Shown one piece after another: positions 1 to 8,251 of a DNA stretch of 64,000 bases. The stretch is from Thiomicrorhabdus sp. ZW0627 (GTDB lineage Bacteria; Pseudomonadota; Gammaproteobacteria; Thiomicrospirales; Thiomicrospiraceae), in the NCBI RefSeq assembly GCF_029767005.1, contig NZ_JARUQR010000003.1, positions 62,001 through 126,000 of the forward strand, read 5' to 3'. The notes below the pieces were generated by a model. It searched no databases. It saw nothing but the letters and a program-made list of their open reading frames with translations, and was not told the origin of the DNA. How positions within the stretch are numbered: the stretch's first letter is position 1; each line of letters begins with the position of its first letter. The translations under genes and the position numbers were made by a program.

Positions 1-876
1 CGCTAAAGTGACGATATCCATATTCCCGGTACGTTCGCCGTTACCCAGCAAAGTTCCTTCAATGCGGTCAGCACCGGCCAATAAGGCCAATTCCGCCGCC
101 GCTACCGCACAACCTCGGTCGTTGTGGGTATGAATCGAAATGATCGCCGATTCACGGTTTGGCAGATGCGTGATGAAATATTCAACCTGGTCGGCAAAAC
201 GGTTAGGCGAAGTGCTTTCCACCGTAGCCGGAAGATTCAAAATACATTTGTTTTCCGGTGTCGGTTGCCAAACATTCATGACCGCTTCACAAACTTCCAC
301 TGCGTAATCGGTTTCGGTCTGGGAAAAACTTTCCGGTGAATATTGGAATACCCACTTGGATTCAGGATTGGTTTCGGACGCTTTGGCAGCATATTCCTGC
401 ACCCATATCGCGCCCTGCACCGCCATTGCCTTAATCTCTTCCTTACTCTTTTCGAAAACGTTTTCGCGCTGTACTATCGAAGTGGTGTTATAAACGTGCA
501 CAACCGCTTGTTTAACCCCTTTCAAGGCTTCATAAGTTCGGGCGATCAAATGTTCTCGAGCCTGTACCAGCACCTGAATGGTGACATCGTCTGGAATCAA
601 ATTCTCTTCAATCAAACGACGGGTGAAATCGAATTCCACCTGACTTGCCGATGGAAAACCGACTTCAATGGTTTTGAATCCCATCGAGACCAACTGTTTC
701 CAAAGAGCCAGTTTCTGATCGACCGTCATTGGATTAGCCAACGCCTGGTTACCGTCACGCAGGTCGACACTGACCCAAATTGGCGCCTTGGTCAGAAAAT
801 TATTCGGCCACTGTCTGTTTGGTAATTCCGGTGTAGGTGTACGGCGATATTTGATGGCATTCATTGTCGATTTCAT
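1..876 (-). CDS. leuA: 2-isopropylmalate synthase, 5' part (gene continues past the window edge)
   Basis: First committed step of leucine synthesis: condenses acetyl-CoA with 2-oxoisovalerate. The 292 visible codons are the N-terminal part of the TIM-barrel catalytic domain; the gene runs leftward off the window. The motif DLRDGNQAL (about residues 38-46) carries the catalytic and metal-binding residues, and HTHNDRG (249-255) supplies two metal-binding histidines. The N-terminus ([17 protein letters not shown]) is of the long actinobacterial-like LeuA class rather than the E. coli class. The start chosen is ATG at 876, preceded by AAGAG; an in-frame ATG at 864 lacks a ribosome site. A divergent Lrp-family gene begins 164 bp away and may control it. 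The C-terminal regulatory domain lies outside the window. Confidence 0.93.
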   Translation of the reverse strand, partial: MKSTMNAIKYRRTPTPELPNRQWPNNFLTKAPIWVSVDLRDGNQALANPMTVDQKLALWKQLVSMGFKTIEVGFPSASQVEFDFTRRLIEENLIPDDVTIQVLVQAREHLIARTYEALKGVKQAVVHVYNTTSIVQRENVFEKSKEEIKAMAVQGAIWVQEYAAKASETNPESKWVFQYSPESFSQTETDYAVEVCEAVMNVWQPTPENKCILNLPATVESTSPNRFADQVEYFITHLPNRESAIISIHTHNDRGCAVAAAELALLAGADRIEGTLLGNGERTGNMDIVTLA

Positions 877-894
877 TGGACTAAACTCTTGTGT

Positions 895-990
895 GCAACG
901 TTGCGGGTTTTTGATTGAAGATTATTGTACAAATTGAGCTGCCGAATTTTATTGCAAACTATTCTATATATTTATTAAATATTGCAACTT
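895..990. promoter_or_regulatory. Candidate operator sites between leuA and the Lrp-type regulator
   Basis: The divergent 164-bp gap holds a perfect 10-bp palindrome GCAACGTTGC (895-904) and two ATTGCAA direct repeats at 951-957 and 981-987, exactly 30 bp apart, about three helical turns. The second is followed by CT, so GCAA cores recur three times. The DNA around them is very AT-rich (TATATATTTATTAAATATTG). Same-face spacing is typical of Lrp/AsnC octamer binding, and the adjacent regulator is the natural candidate. That the sites are bound is inference. Confidence 0.4.
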
Positions 991-1040
991 TATGCTTAAA
1001 TATATAAAAAACTAACAATTAAAAACCAACTAGGTACGAT

Positions 1041-1520
1041 ATGCCATCAAATAATTCGAATTCTCTGGATCAATACGACAAAGCCATACTCAACGCCCTG
1101 CAAAATAACGGCCGTCTGTCCAACCAGGAAATCGCTGACCAGATCGGACTGTCTCCTTCCGCCTGTCTAAGACGTTTCAAGTCACTGGAAGAGTCCGGAA
1201 TCATTCTTGGTTACCGTACCCTACTCGACGCCAAAAAACTCGGGTTAGACCTAATGGCTTTGATTCATATCTCAATGGACAAACACACCAAGGAACGATT
1301 TCAGGAATTTGAAAATAAAGTCCAGGCGTTACCTAACGTATTGGAATGTTTGCTATTAACCGGGCAGACAGCCGATTATCAGTTGAAAGTGGTGGTAAAG
1401 GATCTGGAAGCGTATCAGGATCTGCTATTGAACCATGTCACCCAGATTGAAGGGGTAAGCGGCGTACACACCAGTTTCGTATTGCGCAAGGTCATCGATA
1501 AAACCGCCATTCCAATCTGA
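1041..1520 (+). CDS. Lrp/AsnC family transcriptional regulator
   Basis: A 159-aa feast/famine regulator. Residues about 10-60 form the AsnC-type winged helix-turn-helix (AILNALQNNGRLSNQEIADQ, then LSPSACLRRFKSLE), and residues about 75-150 form the RAM ligand-binding and oligomerisation domain. It is close to the 160-aa length usual for Lrp. It is divergent from leuA, and Lrp proteins commonly sense leucine or other amino acids, so control of leuA and itself is plausible. The exact effector cannot be read from the sequence. An ACAGGCCTGT palindrome follows 12 bp after the stop codon. Confidence 0.92.
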   Translation: MPSNNSNSLDQYDKAILNALQNNGRLSNQEIADQIGLSPSACLRRFKSLEESGIILGYRTLLDAKKLGLDLMALIHISMDKHTKERFQEFENKVQALPNVLECLLLTGQTADYQLKVVVKDLEAYQDLLLNHVTQIEGVSGVHTSFVLRKVIDKTAIPI

Positions 1521-1532
1521 TTTAGAAACCTG

Positions 1533-1542
1533 ACAGGCCTGT
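1533..1542. repeat. ACAGGCCTGT dispersed palindrome, copy 1
   Basis: Exact 10-bp palindrome starting 13 bp after the stop of the Lrp-type gene, followed by CGATTTTTTT. The T run would suit termination, but the stem here is short. Member of the intergenic family described in the findings. Confidence 0.8.
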
Positions 1543-1618
1543 TCGATTTTTTTGCTGTTTTACCAGTTGAGAATTTTTCTATATGATTGAATAAACCATA
1601 AATCATTGAAAAATCATC

Positions 1619-2077
1619 ATGATAACTTCCAAAAACAGCGCCAAAGCCATTATTCTGCAAGATCGTAAAATCCTGCTGATCAAGAAACAGTATGAGGACG
1701 GCCGGGTACATTACACCCTGCCGGGCGGCACACAGGAACCGGGAGAAACGCTTGAAGAAGCCTTGGTACGGGAGGTTTTTGAGGAAATCGGTGCAGAAAT
1801 CATGACCAAAACAATGACGAAGGTTTACGAACACAGCCGCCCTTCCAGAAAACAACCCGACATTACGAAACATAAAATCGAGTTCGCTTTTCTATGCGAA
1901 CTTAAAACGCCCTATACGCCACGAAATGGATTACATCCAGACTCGCATCAAGTTTCCGTAGAATGGATCGATATAGACAACCTGAAGACGCTGACATTAG
2001 ATCCTGAACAATTAGCTGAGGTGTTACAACAGCTAACCATTCCGGATAATCCATTTTATTTGGGTCGTATTCAATAA
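1619..2077 (+). CDS. Nudix hydrolase
   Basis: A 152-aa Nudix-fold protein that would hydrolyse a nucleoside diphosphate linked to another moiety. The Nudix box (G-x5-E-x7-RE-x2-EE-x-G) is complete at residues 37-59: G37, E43, R51, E52, E55, E56, G58. The preceding HYTLPGG is the usual beta strand leading into the box. The substrate cannot be told from sequence. It is a stand-alone gene, convergent with nhaD and separated from it by a bidirectional terminator. Confidence 0.9.
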   Translation: MITSKNSAKAIILQDRKILLIKKQYEDGRVHYTLPGGTQEPGETLEEALVREVFEEIGAEIMTKTMTKVYEHSRPSRKQPDITKHKIEFAFLCELKTPYTPRNGLHPDSHQVSVEWIDIDNLKTLTLDPEQLAEVLQQLTIPDNPFYLGRIQ

Positions 2078-2088
2078 AAACATTCCCG

Positions 2089-2098
2089 ACAGGCCTGT
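2089..2098. repeat. ACAGGCCTGT dispersed palindrome, copy 2
   Basis: Exact copy inside a 14-bp perfect palindrome CGACAGGCCTGTCG (2087-2100), starting 12 bp after the Nudix gene stop and upstream of a separate intrinsic terminator. Confidence 0.8.
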
Positions 2099-2121
2099 CG
2101 AAATCGAATTTAAGCAAATAT

Positions 2122-2152
2122 AAAAAAAGCGGCATTCAAAGCCGCTTTTTTT
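2122..2152. terminator. Bidirectional intrinsic terminator between the Nudix gene and nhaD
   Basis: Stem AGCGGC (2128-2133) / GCCGCT (2141-2146) with flanking A7 and T7 runs, so it can end transcription from both convergent genes. Confidence 0.85.
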
Positions 2153-2167
2153 GTCGAAATGGTTGTT

Positions 2168-3586
2168 TTAGAACAATTCCGCATTAAGCATCATATGCAC
2201 CCAGATACTGGCGAAATACCCCAATGCGATGACCGGCGTCCACTTCAAATGATTGAAGAAAGTGTACTGGCCTTTGGATTGCCCCATTAACGCCACACCG
2301 GCAGCAGAACCAATCGAAAGAAGCGATCCCCCTACCCCTGCGGTCAAGGTCACCAACAGCCATTGACCGTCGGCCATGGTTGGGTTCATCGTCAGTACAG
2401 CGAACATCACAGGAATGTTATCGACAATCGCTGACAGGAATCCGACCGCAACGTTAGCGTAAGTCGCACCCCAGTTGTGGTACATAACGTCCGAAGCCAC
2501 AGCAAGGTAACCCAAAGTACCCAAACCGCCAACGGCCAAAATAACCCCAAAGAAGAACAACAGAGTATCCCACTCCGCACGGGCGATTTTGTTGAAAATA
2601 TCAAAAGTAACCGGTCTGGAATTACCATGAATTGTCCCTTCCCCTTCGTTGCCGATCTCATAGGAGATCTCACCGGTTTTCTTCAGGTAATAAGCAAAGA
2701 ACTGCAGATAAGCAAGTCCCATCATCATTCCCAATACCGGCGGCATATGCAGGAAGTTATGCATTGAAACTGCAGTAACAATCGTCATGAAAAACAGGAA
2801 GATAATACGTCTGGCACCACGACGCATATTGATGCTTTCTTCCAATGGTTCTGGTTTCTCTTTCGGAATAAAGAACATCATGAACAAAGCCGGAACCGTA
2901 AAGTTGACCAAAGCAGGCAAGAACAGATCAAAGAACTCATGGAACTGTAGGAGGCCTTTTTGCCAAACCATCAATGTTGTAATATCACCGAATGGACTAA
3001 ATGCGCCGCCAGCATTGGCCGCAATTACCACGTTAATGAAACTCAGACTGACGAATTTCGGCGAATTGGAACCCACCGCCAAAATGACCGCTCCCATCAA
3101 CAAAGCCGTGGTCAGGTTGTCCGCCACCGGCGAAATGAAGAATGCCAGAAAACCGGTGATCCAAAACAGCTGTACGTAAGAAAAACCTTTGGAAACCAAC
3201 CAACCACGCAAAGCACCAAAGACCTGACGCTCCTCCATCGCGTTGATGTAAGTCATCGCTGCTAACAGGAACAGGAACAGTTCGGCAAATTCAAGGATGT
3301 TGTGTCTAACCGCCTCTTCAGCCGCATTCGGCATACCGTGTTGCGCCATCACATAGGCTATAATCGCCCAGATCAGACCTGCGGCCAAGATGACCGGCTT
3401 AGATTTACGCAAATGAGTGAACTCTTCCGTCATGACCAGGAAATAAGCCACGATGAAAATTCCAAGACTGACAAAACCGGCCCAATGGGTGGTGAGGTCG
3501 ATCGAATTTGCCGTTTCGCTTGAAAAGGCCAATCCGGGTAATACCAATAACAGGCCTGCCACGACCGTTTTGAATACATTAAACAT
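2168..3586 (-). CDS. nhaD: NhaD-type Na+/H+ antiporter
   Basis: A 472-aa inner-membrane protein of the ion transporter superfamily that exports Na+ (or Li+) in exchange for protons. It starts with a hydrophobic, signal-like segment and has about twelve further hydrophobic spans. The blocks FISPVADNLTTALLMG (about residues 150-165) and INVVIAANAGGAFSPFGDIT (about 184-203) carry the polar and acidic residues typical of the NhaD/ArsB fold. It is divergent from nhaA across a 121-bp AT-rich gap, so the two antiporters may be co-regulated by salt or pH. The codons near its start contain a one-mismatch copy of the window's palindrome (ACAGGCCTGC, 3550-3559). Confidence 0.9.
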   Translation of the reverse strand: MFNVFKTVVAGLLLVLPGLAFSSETANSIDLTTHWAGFVSLGIFIVAYFLVMTEEFTHLRKSKPVILAAGLIWAIIAYVMAQHGMPNAAEEAVRHNILEFAELFLFLLAAMTYINAMEERQVFGALRGWLVSKGFSYVQLFWITGFLAFFISPVADNLTTALLMGAVILAVGSNSPKFVSLSFINVVIAANAGGAFSPFGDITTLMVWQKGLLQFHEFFDLFLPALVNFTVPALFMMFFIPKEKPEPLEESINMRRGARRIIFLFFMTIVTAVSMHNFLHMPPVLGMMMGLAYLQFFAYYLKKTGEISYEIGNEGEGTIHGNSRPVTFDIFNKIARAEWDTLLFFFGVILAVGGLGTLGYLAVASDVMYHNWGATYANVAVGFLSAIVDNIPVMFAVLTMNPTMADGQWLLVTLTAGVGGSLLSIGSAAGVALMGQSKGQYTFFNHLKWTPVIALGYFASIWVHMMLNAELF

Positions 3587-3707
3587 TACTTATCCTTAGA
3601 CTAAAATCTGTACAATACAAATCAATTATTCTTTATTCTATATAAATTATTCTTAATTTAATAATCAAAAAGCGATAGATTACCGTCTAAATCGATGAGG
3701 AAACACA

Positions 3708-5078
3708 ATGAAAGTTAAACTACTGAAAAAAGAGTATGAATTTTTCGCTCCATGGGAGAAAACCTTCAATAAAGTAGCGACCCCTTTCGAGGAATTCCTG
3801 CACAATCAAACTACCACCGGTCTGGTTTTAATGATCATGACGGTCATTGCACTGATTCTGGCTAACAGCCCTTTGGCAGAAGCTTATTCTCACCTATTCC
3901 ATACTCACTTTACCGTTGCATTAGGCGAATTCGCCATCGACCATACACTTCACCATTGGATCAATGATGGCTTAATGGCTATCTTCTTCTTTCTGGTCGG
4001 TCTGGAAATCAAACGTGAAGTTATGGTCGGTGAACTTTCCGATCCAAAAAACGCGGTTTTGCCAATCGTGGCAGCTTTGGGTGGTATGGTTTTCCCGGCT
4101 CTTATTTTCTATTACATCACCCAAGGCACCCCTGCCGAAAACGGTTGGGGAATCCCAATGGCCACCGATATCGCTTTTGCAATCAGTGCCTTGGTTCTAC
4201 TCGGTAAACGCGTACCGGCAGCCTTGGTGACTTTCCTAGTCGGTCTTGCAATTGTTGATGACTTAGGCGCGGTCACGGTCATTGCCCTGTTCTATACCGA
4301 ACAGATCAATATGCCTTACCTGTTAGCTGCGTTTGTGTTCTTCGCGGTGCTGATCAGCTTCAACCGTTTTGGAATCCATAAACCGTTACCTTATTTCATC
4401 GTCGGCGGTTTCATGTGGGCGTCCATGCTAGAATCCGGTGTCCACGCGACCATTGCCGGTATTCTGACCGCCCTGGCGATTCCGGCCAAACCAAAATTCA
4501 ATCCATCGTTCTTCCATGAACATATGAACACCTTAGTCAACGCCTATCAGAAAGAGGAAAGAAACGATCCCAACCATCAACTGTCCGACAACCAGAAATC
4601 GCTCGTAAGACAAATGGAAAAAGGGGTTCATCGTGTACAGACGCCATTAAACCGATTGGAACACGACTTGCACCTTCCGGTCGGACTGATCATCATTCCG
4701 TTGTTTGCATTAGCCAATGCCGGGATTGCTTTGAACTTCTCGGAAATGGGTGGGTTATTGACTGAACCGGTTACCTTAGGCGTCATGTTTGGTCTGGTGT
4801 TCGGGAAAGTAATCGGTATTGCTGGGGTTTCTTGGGTAGTGATTAAACTTGGACTGGCCAGACTGCCGACCGGTTCGACCATGAGTCAACTTTTCGGGGT
4901 TTCTTTCCTGGGGGGAATTGGTTTCACCATGTCGATCTTTATTGCCGAACTGGCTTGGGATACGCCGAATGATATGTTGTTGGGGGCAAAAACCGGGATT
5001 CTGGTCGCTTCCTTGGTAGCAGGCCTGTTCGGTTTCCTATGGCTGCGATTCATCGCCAAATCGGCAACGTCAAACTAA
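3708..5078 (+). CDS. nhaA: NhaA-type Na+/H+ antiporter
   Basis: A 456-aa inner-membrane antiporter exchanging two H+ for one Na+. The ion-site aspartates are present as AIVDDLGA (D184, D185, equivalent to E. coli D163/D164) and TDIAF (D154, equivalent to D133). The protein is about 70 residues longer than E. coli NhaA because of a longer N-terminus and a hydrophilic loop near residues 270-315 rich in charged residues, a feature of many long NhaA proteins. AGGAAA precedes the ATG. It is followed by a strong terminator and is divergent from nhaD. Confidence 0.95.
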   Translation: MKVKLLKKEYEFFAPWEKTFNKVATPFEEFLHNQTTTGLVLMIMTVIALILANSPLAEAYSHLFHTHFTVALGEFAIDHTLHHWINDGLMAIFFFLVGLEIKREVMVGELSDPKNAVLPIVAALGGMVFPALIFYYITQGTPAENGWGIPMATDIAFAISALVLLGKRVPAALVTFLVGLAIVDDLGAVTVIALFYTEQINMPYLLAAFVFFAVLISFNRFGIHKPLPYFIVGGFMWASMLESGVHATIAGILTALAIPAKPKFNPSFFHEHMNTLVNAYQKEERNDPNHQLSDNQKSLVRQMEKGVHRVQTPLNRLEHDLHLPVGLIIIPLFALANAGIALNFSEMGGLLTEPVTLGVMFGLVFGKVIGIAGVSWVVIKLGLARLPTGSTMSQLFGVSFLGGIGFTMSIFIAELAWDTPNDMLLGAKTGILVASLVAGLFGFLWLRFIAKSATSN

Positions 5079-5103
5079 TCAATTAGGTTAAAAACCAACA
5101 AAT

Positions 5104-5131
5104 AAAAAACCAGGCATTGCCTGGTTTTTTT
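5104..5131. terminator. Intrinsic terminator between nhaA and mlaA
   Basis: Perfect 12-bp stem AAAAAACCAGGC (5104-5115) / GCCTGGTTTTTT (5119-5130) with a 3-nt loop and flanking A/T tracts; serves both convergent genes. Confidence 0.9.
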
Positions 5132-5151
5132 GTTTTAAAAATACAATGATT

Positions 5152-5937
5152 TTATTCAAAATCGAAATCATCTAATTTCGGTTGTGGAGGATGACCGTCA
5201 TAAATCAGATTGGTTCGATATTGAAGGTAACTTTCACGCATGAAAATATAAGGATCCGGTTGGGTCTTTAATTGATCAATCAATGGTGTCGCTTTGGTAT
5301 AACTGACAAAAGCATCTCCCAAGAAAATTGCATTACGGTTAATATCTTCATGAAGGAGTTTATAAGTCGGATCGTAACTGTTATCACCGATTTTTCCAAA
5401 TAGGCTTCGAGTCGTGTAAGGCCCTAAAAACGGCAACATGATAAAGGAAGCTTCATCCCAAACGCCCCAAACATAAAGCGTTTGTCCCAAATCTTCTTTC
5501 TTCAATTCCAATCCAGCCGGTGTTGCGATATCCAATAGCCCTAAAAGACCAAATGTACTGTTTATGGTGAAACGCATTACACCTGCCAGACCTTCTTGAA
5601 TCTTACCTTGTAGAAAGCTGTTGGTGAAATTCAAAGGCATAGTCAAATTACTGAAAAAGTTGCTGATGCCTGTTTGTGCCGGTTGAGGTACATAATTTAA
5701 ATACGCTTTAGCGACCGGTTCGCCGATTAGGTCATGGAATCCCATATTGAATGCAAATATTTTTCGGTTGAAGGATTCATAAGGATCCCTGGCATTCATG
5801 GTTGGGGCATTGCCTGTTTGTTTTGTTTCAGGTTTGTAAACCAGATCCTCTTCCCAACCGGCCTGTACGTTTGAATAACCGAAAATTGTCAGAAAACTCA
5901 AACAAAGAATCATTAGATGTTTTTTCATATATTTCAT
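5152..5937 (-). CDS. mlaA: MlaA/VacJ family outer-membrane phospholipid-retention protein
   Basis: A 261-aa MlaA-family protein, the outer-membrane component that extracts misplaced phospholipid from the outer leaflet for the Mla pathway. Family blocks are visible: DPYESFNRKIFAFN (about residues 51-64), YVPQPAQTGISNFFSNL, ITLGQTLYVWG-like GQTLYVWGVW, and LPFLGPYTTRSLFG. Unlike E. coli MlaA it has no lipobox cysteine: the signal peptide (about residues 1-26) ends in VQA|G, a signal peptidase I type site. It follows the OxyR-type gene by 7 bp, so the two are probably cotranscribed. Other mla genes are not in the window. Confidence 0.85.
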   Translation of the reverse strand: MKYMKKHLMILCLSFLTIFGYSNVQAGWEEDLVYKPETKQTGNAPTMNARDPYESFNRKIFAFNMGFHDLIGEPVAKAYLNYVPQPAQTGISNFFSNLTMPLNFTNSFLQGKIQEGLAGVMRFTINSTFGLLGLLDIATPAGLELKKEDLGQTLYVWGVWDEASFIMLPFLGPYTTRSLFGKIGDNSYDPTYKLLHEDINRNAIFLGDAFVSYTKATPLIDQLKTQPDPYIFMRESYLQYRTNLIYDGHPPQPKLDDFDFE

Positions 5938-5944
5938 TTTGATA

Positions 5945-6874
5945 TTAATTTGAAGATGAACGAATTGTACAAGGAATTCGAATTTCTAACAGGGATTGTT
6001 TAAAACGTTCCAGTATTTCCTTTCTTGGAAAGCTCTTACGCCATGCTAGAGCGATTTTTCTCTTAGGAACGGGGTCAGGTAATGATTTGATCGTAAAAAG
6101 AGCCTCATCGCGTTCTGAGAGAGAACTACAAGGAAAAATAGAGATCCCTGCACCTGAAGCAACCATATAACGAATGGTTTCCAATGAACTGCCTTCGAAT
6201 GTTTTCTGAAGACGGTCACTTTGATAATTCAGATGCATCAGGTTTGGAAATGCTTCGATTACTTGATCACGAAAACAGTGTCCGGCTCCCAATAATAAAA
6301 CTGTTTCATCTTTGATTTTTTGTAAAACAATTTTTTCTTTAGAATCGTTTAAAGGATGTTCTTTCGGAACGACTAATTTGAACGGTTCTTCATAAAGCGG
6401 GAAGGTTTCAATATTGGGCTCTTCAAATGGCAATGAAAGAATCACCATGTCCAGTTCACCGCTTTGCAGTTTTTTAGCTAGCACGTGGGTGAAGTTTTCT
6501 TCAATGATCAATGGAACGTGTGGTGCGTGTTTATGAAATACGGGGATCAGTTTTGGTAACAGATAAGGGGCAATGGTATGGATTGCTCCAATCTTTAATT
6601 CGGATGAAAAATCGCCTTGCGCTTCTTTGGCGAGTTGTTTGATGTCTTTACTATGCTCAATGATTTCTTCTGCAATAGCAATGATTTTTTTTCCAATAGG
6701 AGTAACCAGTACATCTTGTTTGCGTCTCTCGAATAAGATGACTCCTAATTCTTCTTCAAGTTTTTTGATGGCGACACTCAAAGTAGGTTGACTGACAAAG
6801 CAAGTTTCAGATGCTTTGCGAAAGTGTTTTTCTTTTGCTACCGCTATGATGTATTTCAATTCATTCAGTGTCAT
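5945..6874 (-). CDS. OxyR-like LysR-family regulator lacking the second redox cysteine
   Basis: A 309-aa LysR-type protein. The N-terminal winged HTH (residues 1-60) includes SQPTLSVAIKKLEEELG. The effector domain has the OxyR signature LLLGAGHCFRDQ, with C200 matching the peroxide-reactive C199 of E. coli OxyR. The position of the disulfide partner C208 is phenylalanine (F209 in EAFP; codon TTT), so the classical C199-C208 disulfide cannot form. Other cysteines are C25, C249 and one near the C-terminus. The divergent neighbour is a nitroreductase, and mlaA follows 7 bp downstream. It may act by C200 sulfenylation or with another partner; this is inferred. Confidence 0.85.
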   Translation of the reverse strand: MTLNELKYIIAVAKEKHFRKASETCFVSQPTLSVAIKKLEEELGVILFERRKQDVLVTPIGKKIIAIAEEIIEHSKDIKQLAKEAQGDFSSELKIGAIHTIAPYLLPKLIPVFHKHAPHVPLIIEENFTHVLAKKLQSGELDMVILSLPFEEPNIETFPLYEEPFKLVVPKEHPLNDSKEKIVLQKIKDETVLLLGAGHCFRDQVIEAFPNLMHLNYQSDRLQKTFEGSSLETIRYMVASGAGISIFPCSSLSERDEALFTIKSLPDPVPKRKIALAWRKSFPRKEILERFKQSLLEIRIPCTIRSSSN

Positions 6875-6894
6875 ATTGAAGCTTCTTAGTGGAT

Positions 6895-7134
6895 GATGTT
6901 TACTTATTAAATATATATATTCTTTTTTATTTAATTCTTCTTTTTATTCTTCTTATGTTAATGGATACTGTTGATAAAAACGAATTTTTGAAACAAATCA
7001 ATTCATTAGCTTGTTAATAGGCTGTGCGAATGCTTTTAAATAAGTGGGGTGGATAAGTGTGTGTGTTTTGTGGATAAAAATCAGGATTGGTAAAAAAAGC
7101 AGAGTTATCCACAAAATCTAACAAGTTATACACT
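6895..7134. other. DnaA-box cluster beside an AT-rich block, about 28 kb from dnaA
   Basis: This makes up most of the 353-bp gap between the oxyR-like gene and the nitroreductase. Two perfect DnaA boxes occur: TGTGGATAA at 7069-7077 (reverse) and TTATCCACA at 7105-7113 (forward). One-mismatch boxes lie at 7048-7056 (GGTGGATAA) and 7126-7134 (TTATACACT). An AT-rich tract (about 6898-6960, including TTATTAAATATATATATTC) lies alongside, resembling a duplex-unwinding element. The window contains only three perfect boxes, and two are here. It could be a secondary DnaA-binding or titration site, a DnaA-regulated promoter pair, or a relic origin. Confidence 0.6.
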
Positions 7135-7227
7135 TGGTTGTTGGCTTGTGGAATGGACGGTGATTATTCATAATGAAACCGTCTTTATATGACGCTATTT
7201 TACTATGATTTAGGATCAAAGAAACAA

Positions 7228-7833
7228 ATGCATGACCCTTTACCTCAAATTGATTTGTTAGAGTTGTTTCAATCAAGACGCACCTGTTATCGGTTTGCTT
7301 CGTCAAAAGATTTTCCTGTGGCATTTCATACATTGGAAAACTGTTTGGAAGCCGCCAGATGGGCGCCTAATCATAAGTTGACCCAACCATGGCGATTCTG
7401 GCATTTAGGGACGAAGAGTCGGACAGTTTTAGCGGATATTTATGCTGAAAACCGGGCTAGTAAAAAATCGCTCGATGATTCTGAAAGTTATGACTGTTTC
7501 TATCAAAAAGCATTGGAGAAATTCTCGGCGATTCCTGAAATTATTTTGGTCGGTCAGGTACTATCGGAAAATCCTGTGGTTCAGAAAGAGGATTATGCCG
7601 CTTGTGCCTGCGCCATTCAGAATTTTCAATTGATGGCTTGGAATCAGAGTCTGGGTGTACAGTGGAGTACCGGCCCGATTTTGAAGGATCCGAGAACGTA
7701 TCGATTATTGGGTATAGACAGTGACCGGATTGAATTGATCGGAGCCTTGTACATCGGTCATCGTGATCCCGACTGTAGCCAACCTAACGCCAAAAGAAAA
7801 CCCATTGAAGAGATTCTGACTCGATTGGATTAA
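7228..7833 (+). CDS. Nitroreductase-family flavoprotein
   Basis: A 201-aa FMN-dependent nitroreductase-like oxidoreductase. The N-terminus has the family pattern RRTCYRFASS followed by EAARWAPNHKLTQPWRF, which contacts FMN, and the C-terminal half has LMAWNQSLGVQWSTGP and ELIGALYIGH. The substrate is unknown. A start 39 bp upstream (ATG 7189) is possible but has no ribosome site; ATG 7228 follows AGGATC and matches family N-termini better. It is divergent from the OxyR-like gene, suggesting a redox-stress link, and convergent with the next gene with only 4 bp between them. Confidence 0.85.
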   Translation: MHDPLPQIDLLELFQSRRTCYRFASSKDFPVAFHTLENCLEAARWAPNHKLTQPWRFWHLGTKSRTVLADIYAENRASKKSLDDSESYDCFYQKALEKFSAIPEIILVGQVLSENPVVQKEDYAACACAIQNFQLMAWNQSLGVQWSTGPILKDPRTYRLLGIDSDRIELIGALYIGHRDPDCSQPNAKRKPIEEILTRLD

Positions 7834-7837
7834 TCGA

Positions 7838-8182
7838 TTAGAAATTAAGCGGTTCTTCTTCTTCGATTAACAGGTCTTTATCTTCTTGCAGCGAGCTACG
7901 GATACTCTTTTTGAACAGTAATTTATTTTGTACGGCGCTTGGTAAGTCCGTAAAGCGAATTAAGTCTTTGTCGATTAATACGTCGATCAAATCCTCAATG
8001 ACACGCACCATATTCAAATCTAAATTATCGAGGACGGTTTTGATTAGTTCCTCGCTGTGAGGAGAGTTTTGTAGGAAATTCTTTAGTTCAGGGTCAAACA
8101 GGCTGATTTCTTCCAGATTTGGGGCTGGAGCGAAATCGATCTCAATGATATTACCTTCGTCATTTCGTCTAATGAAAATCAT
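7838..8182 (-). CDS. Small conserved acidic protein of unknown function
   Basis: A 114-aa protein with no recognised catalytic motif. The central block (LNMVRVIEDLIDVLIDKDLI, then RFTDLPSAVQNKLL) resembles a small gammaproteobacterial family often mislabelled in databases as tryptophan synthase beta-like; that likeness is from memory. It is strongly acidic and predicted helical, with an N-terminal MIFIRRNDEGNI strand. It lies 69 bp downstream of the acetolactate synthase-like gene on the same strand, so cotranscription is likely. Function unknown. Confidence 0.7.
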   Translation of the reverse strand: MIFIRRNDEGNIIEIDFAPAPNLEEISLFDPELKNFLQNSPHSEELIKTVLDNLDLNMVRVIEDLIDVLIDKDLIRFTDLPSAVQNKLLFKKSIRSSLQEDKDLLIEEEEPLNF

Positions 8183-8251
8183 AGCACTCTCTTCCTTAAG
8201 TTGTACCGATTGAACAAATGGTTTGATCGGGTGCGTTTAATCAATTATGGA

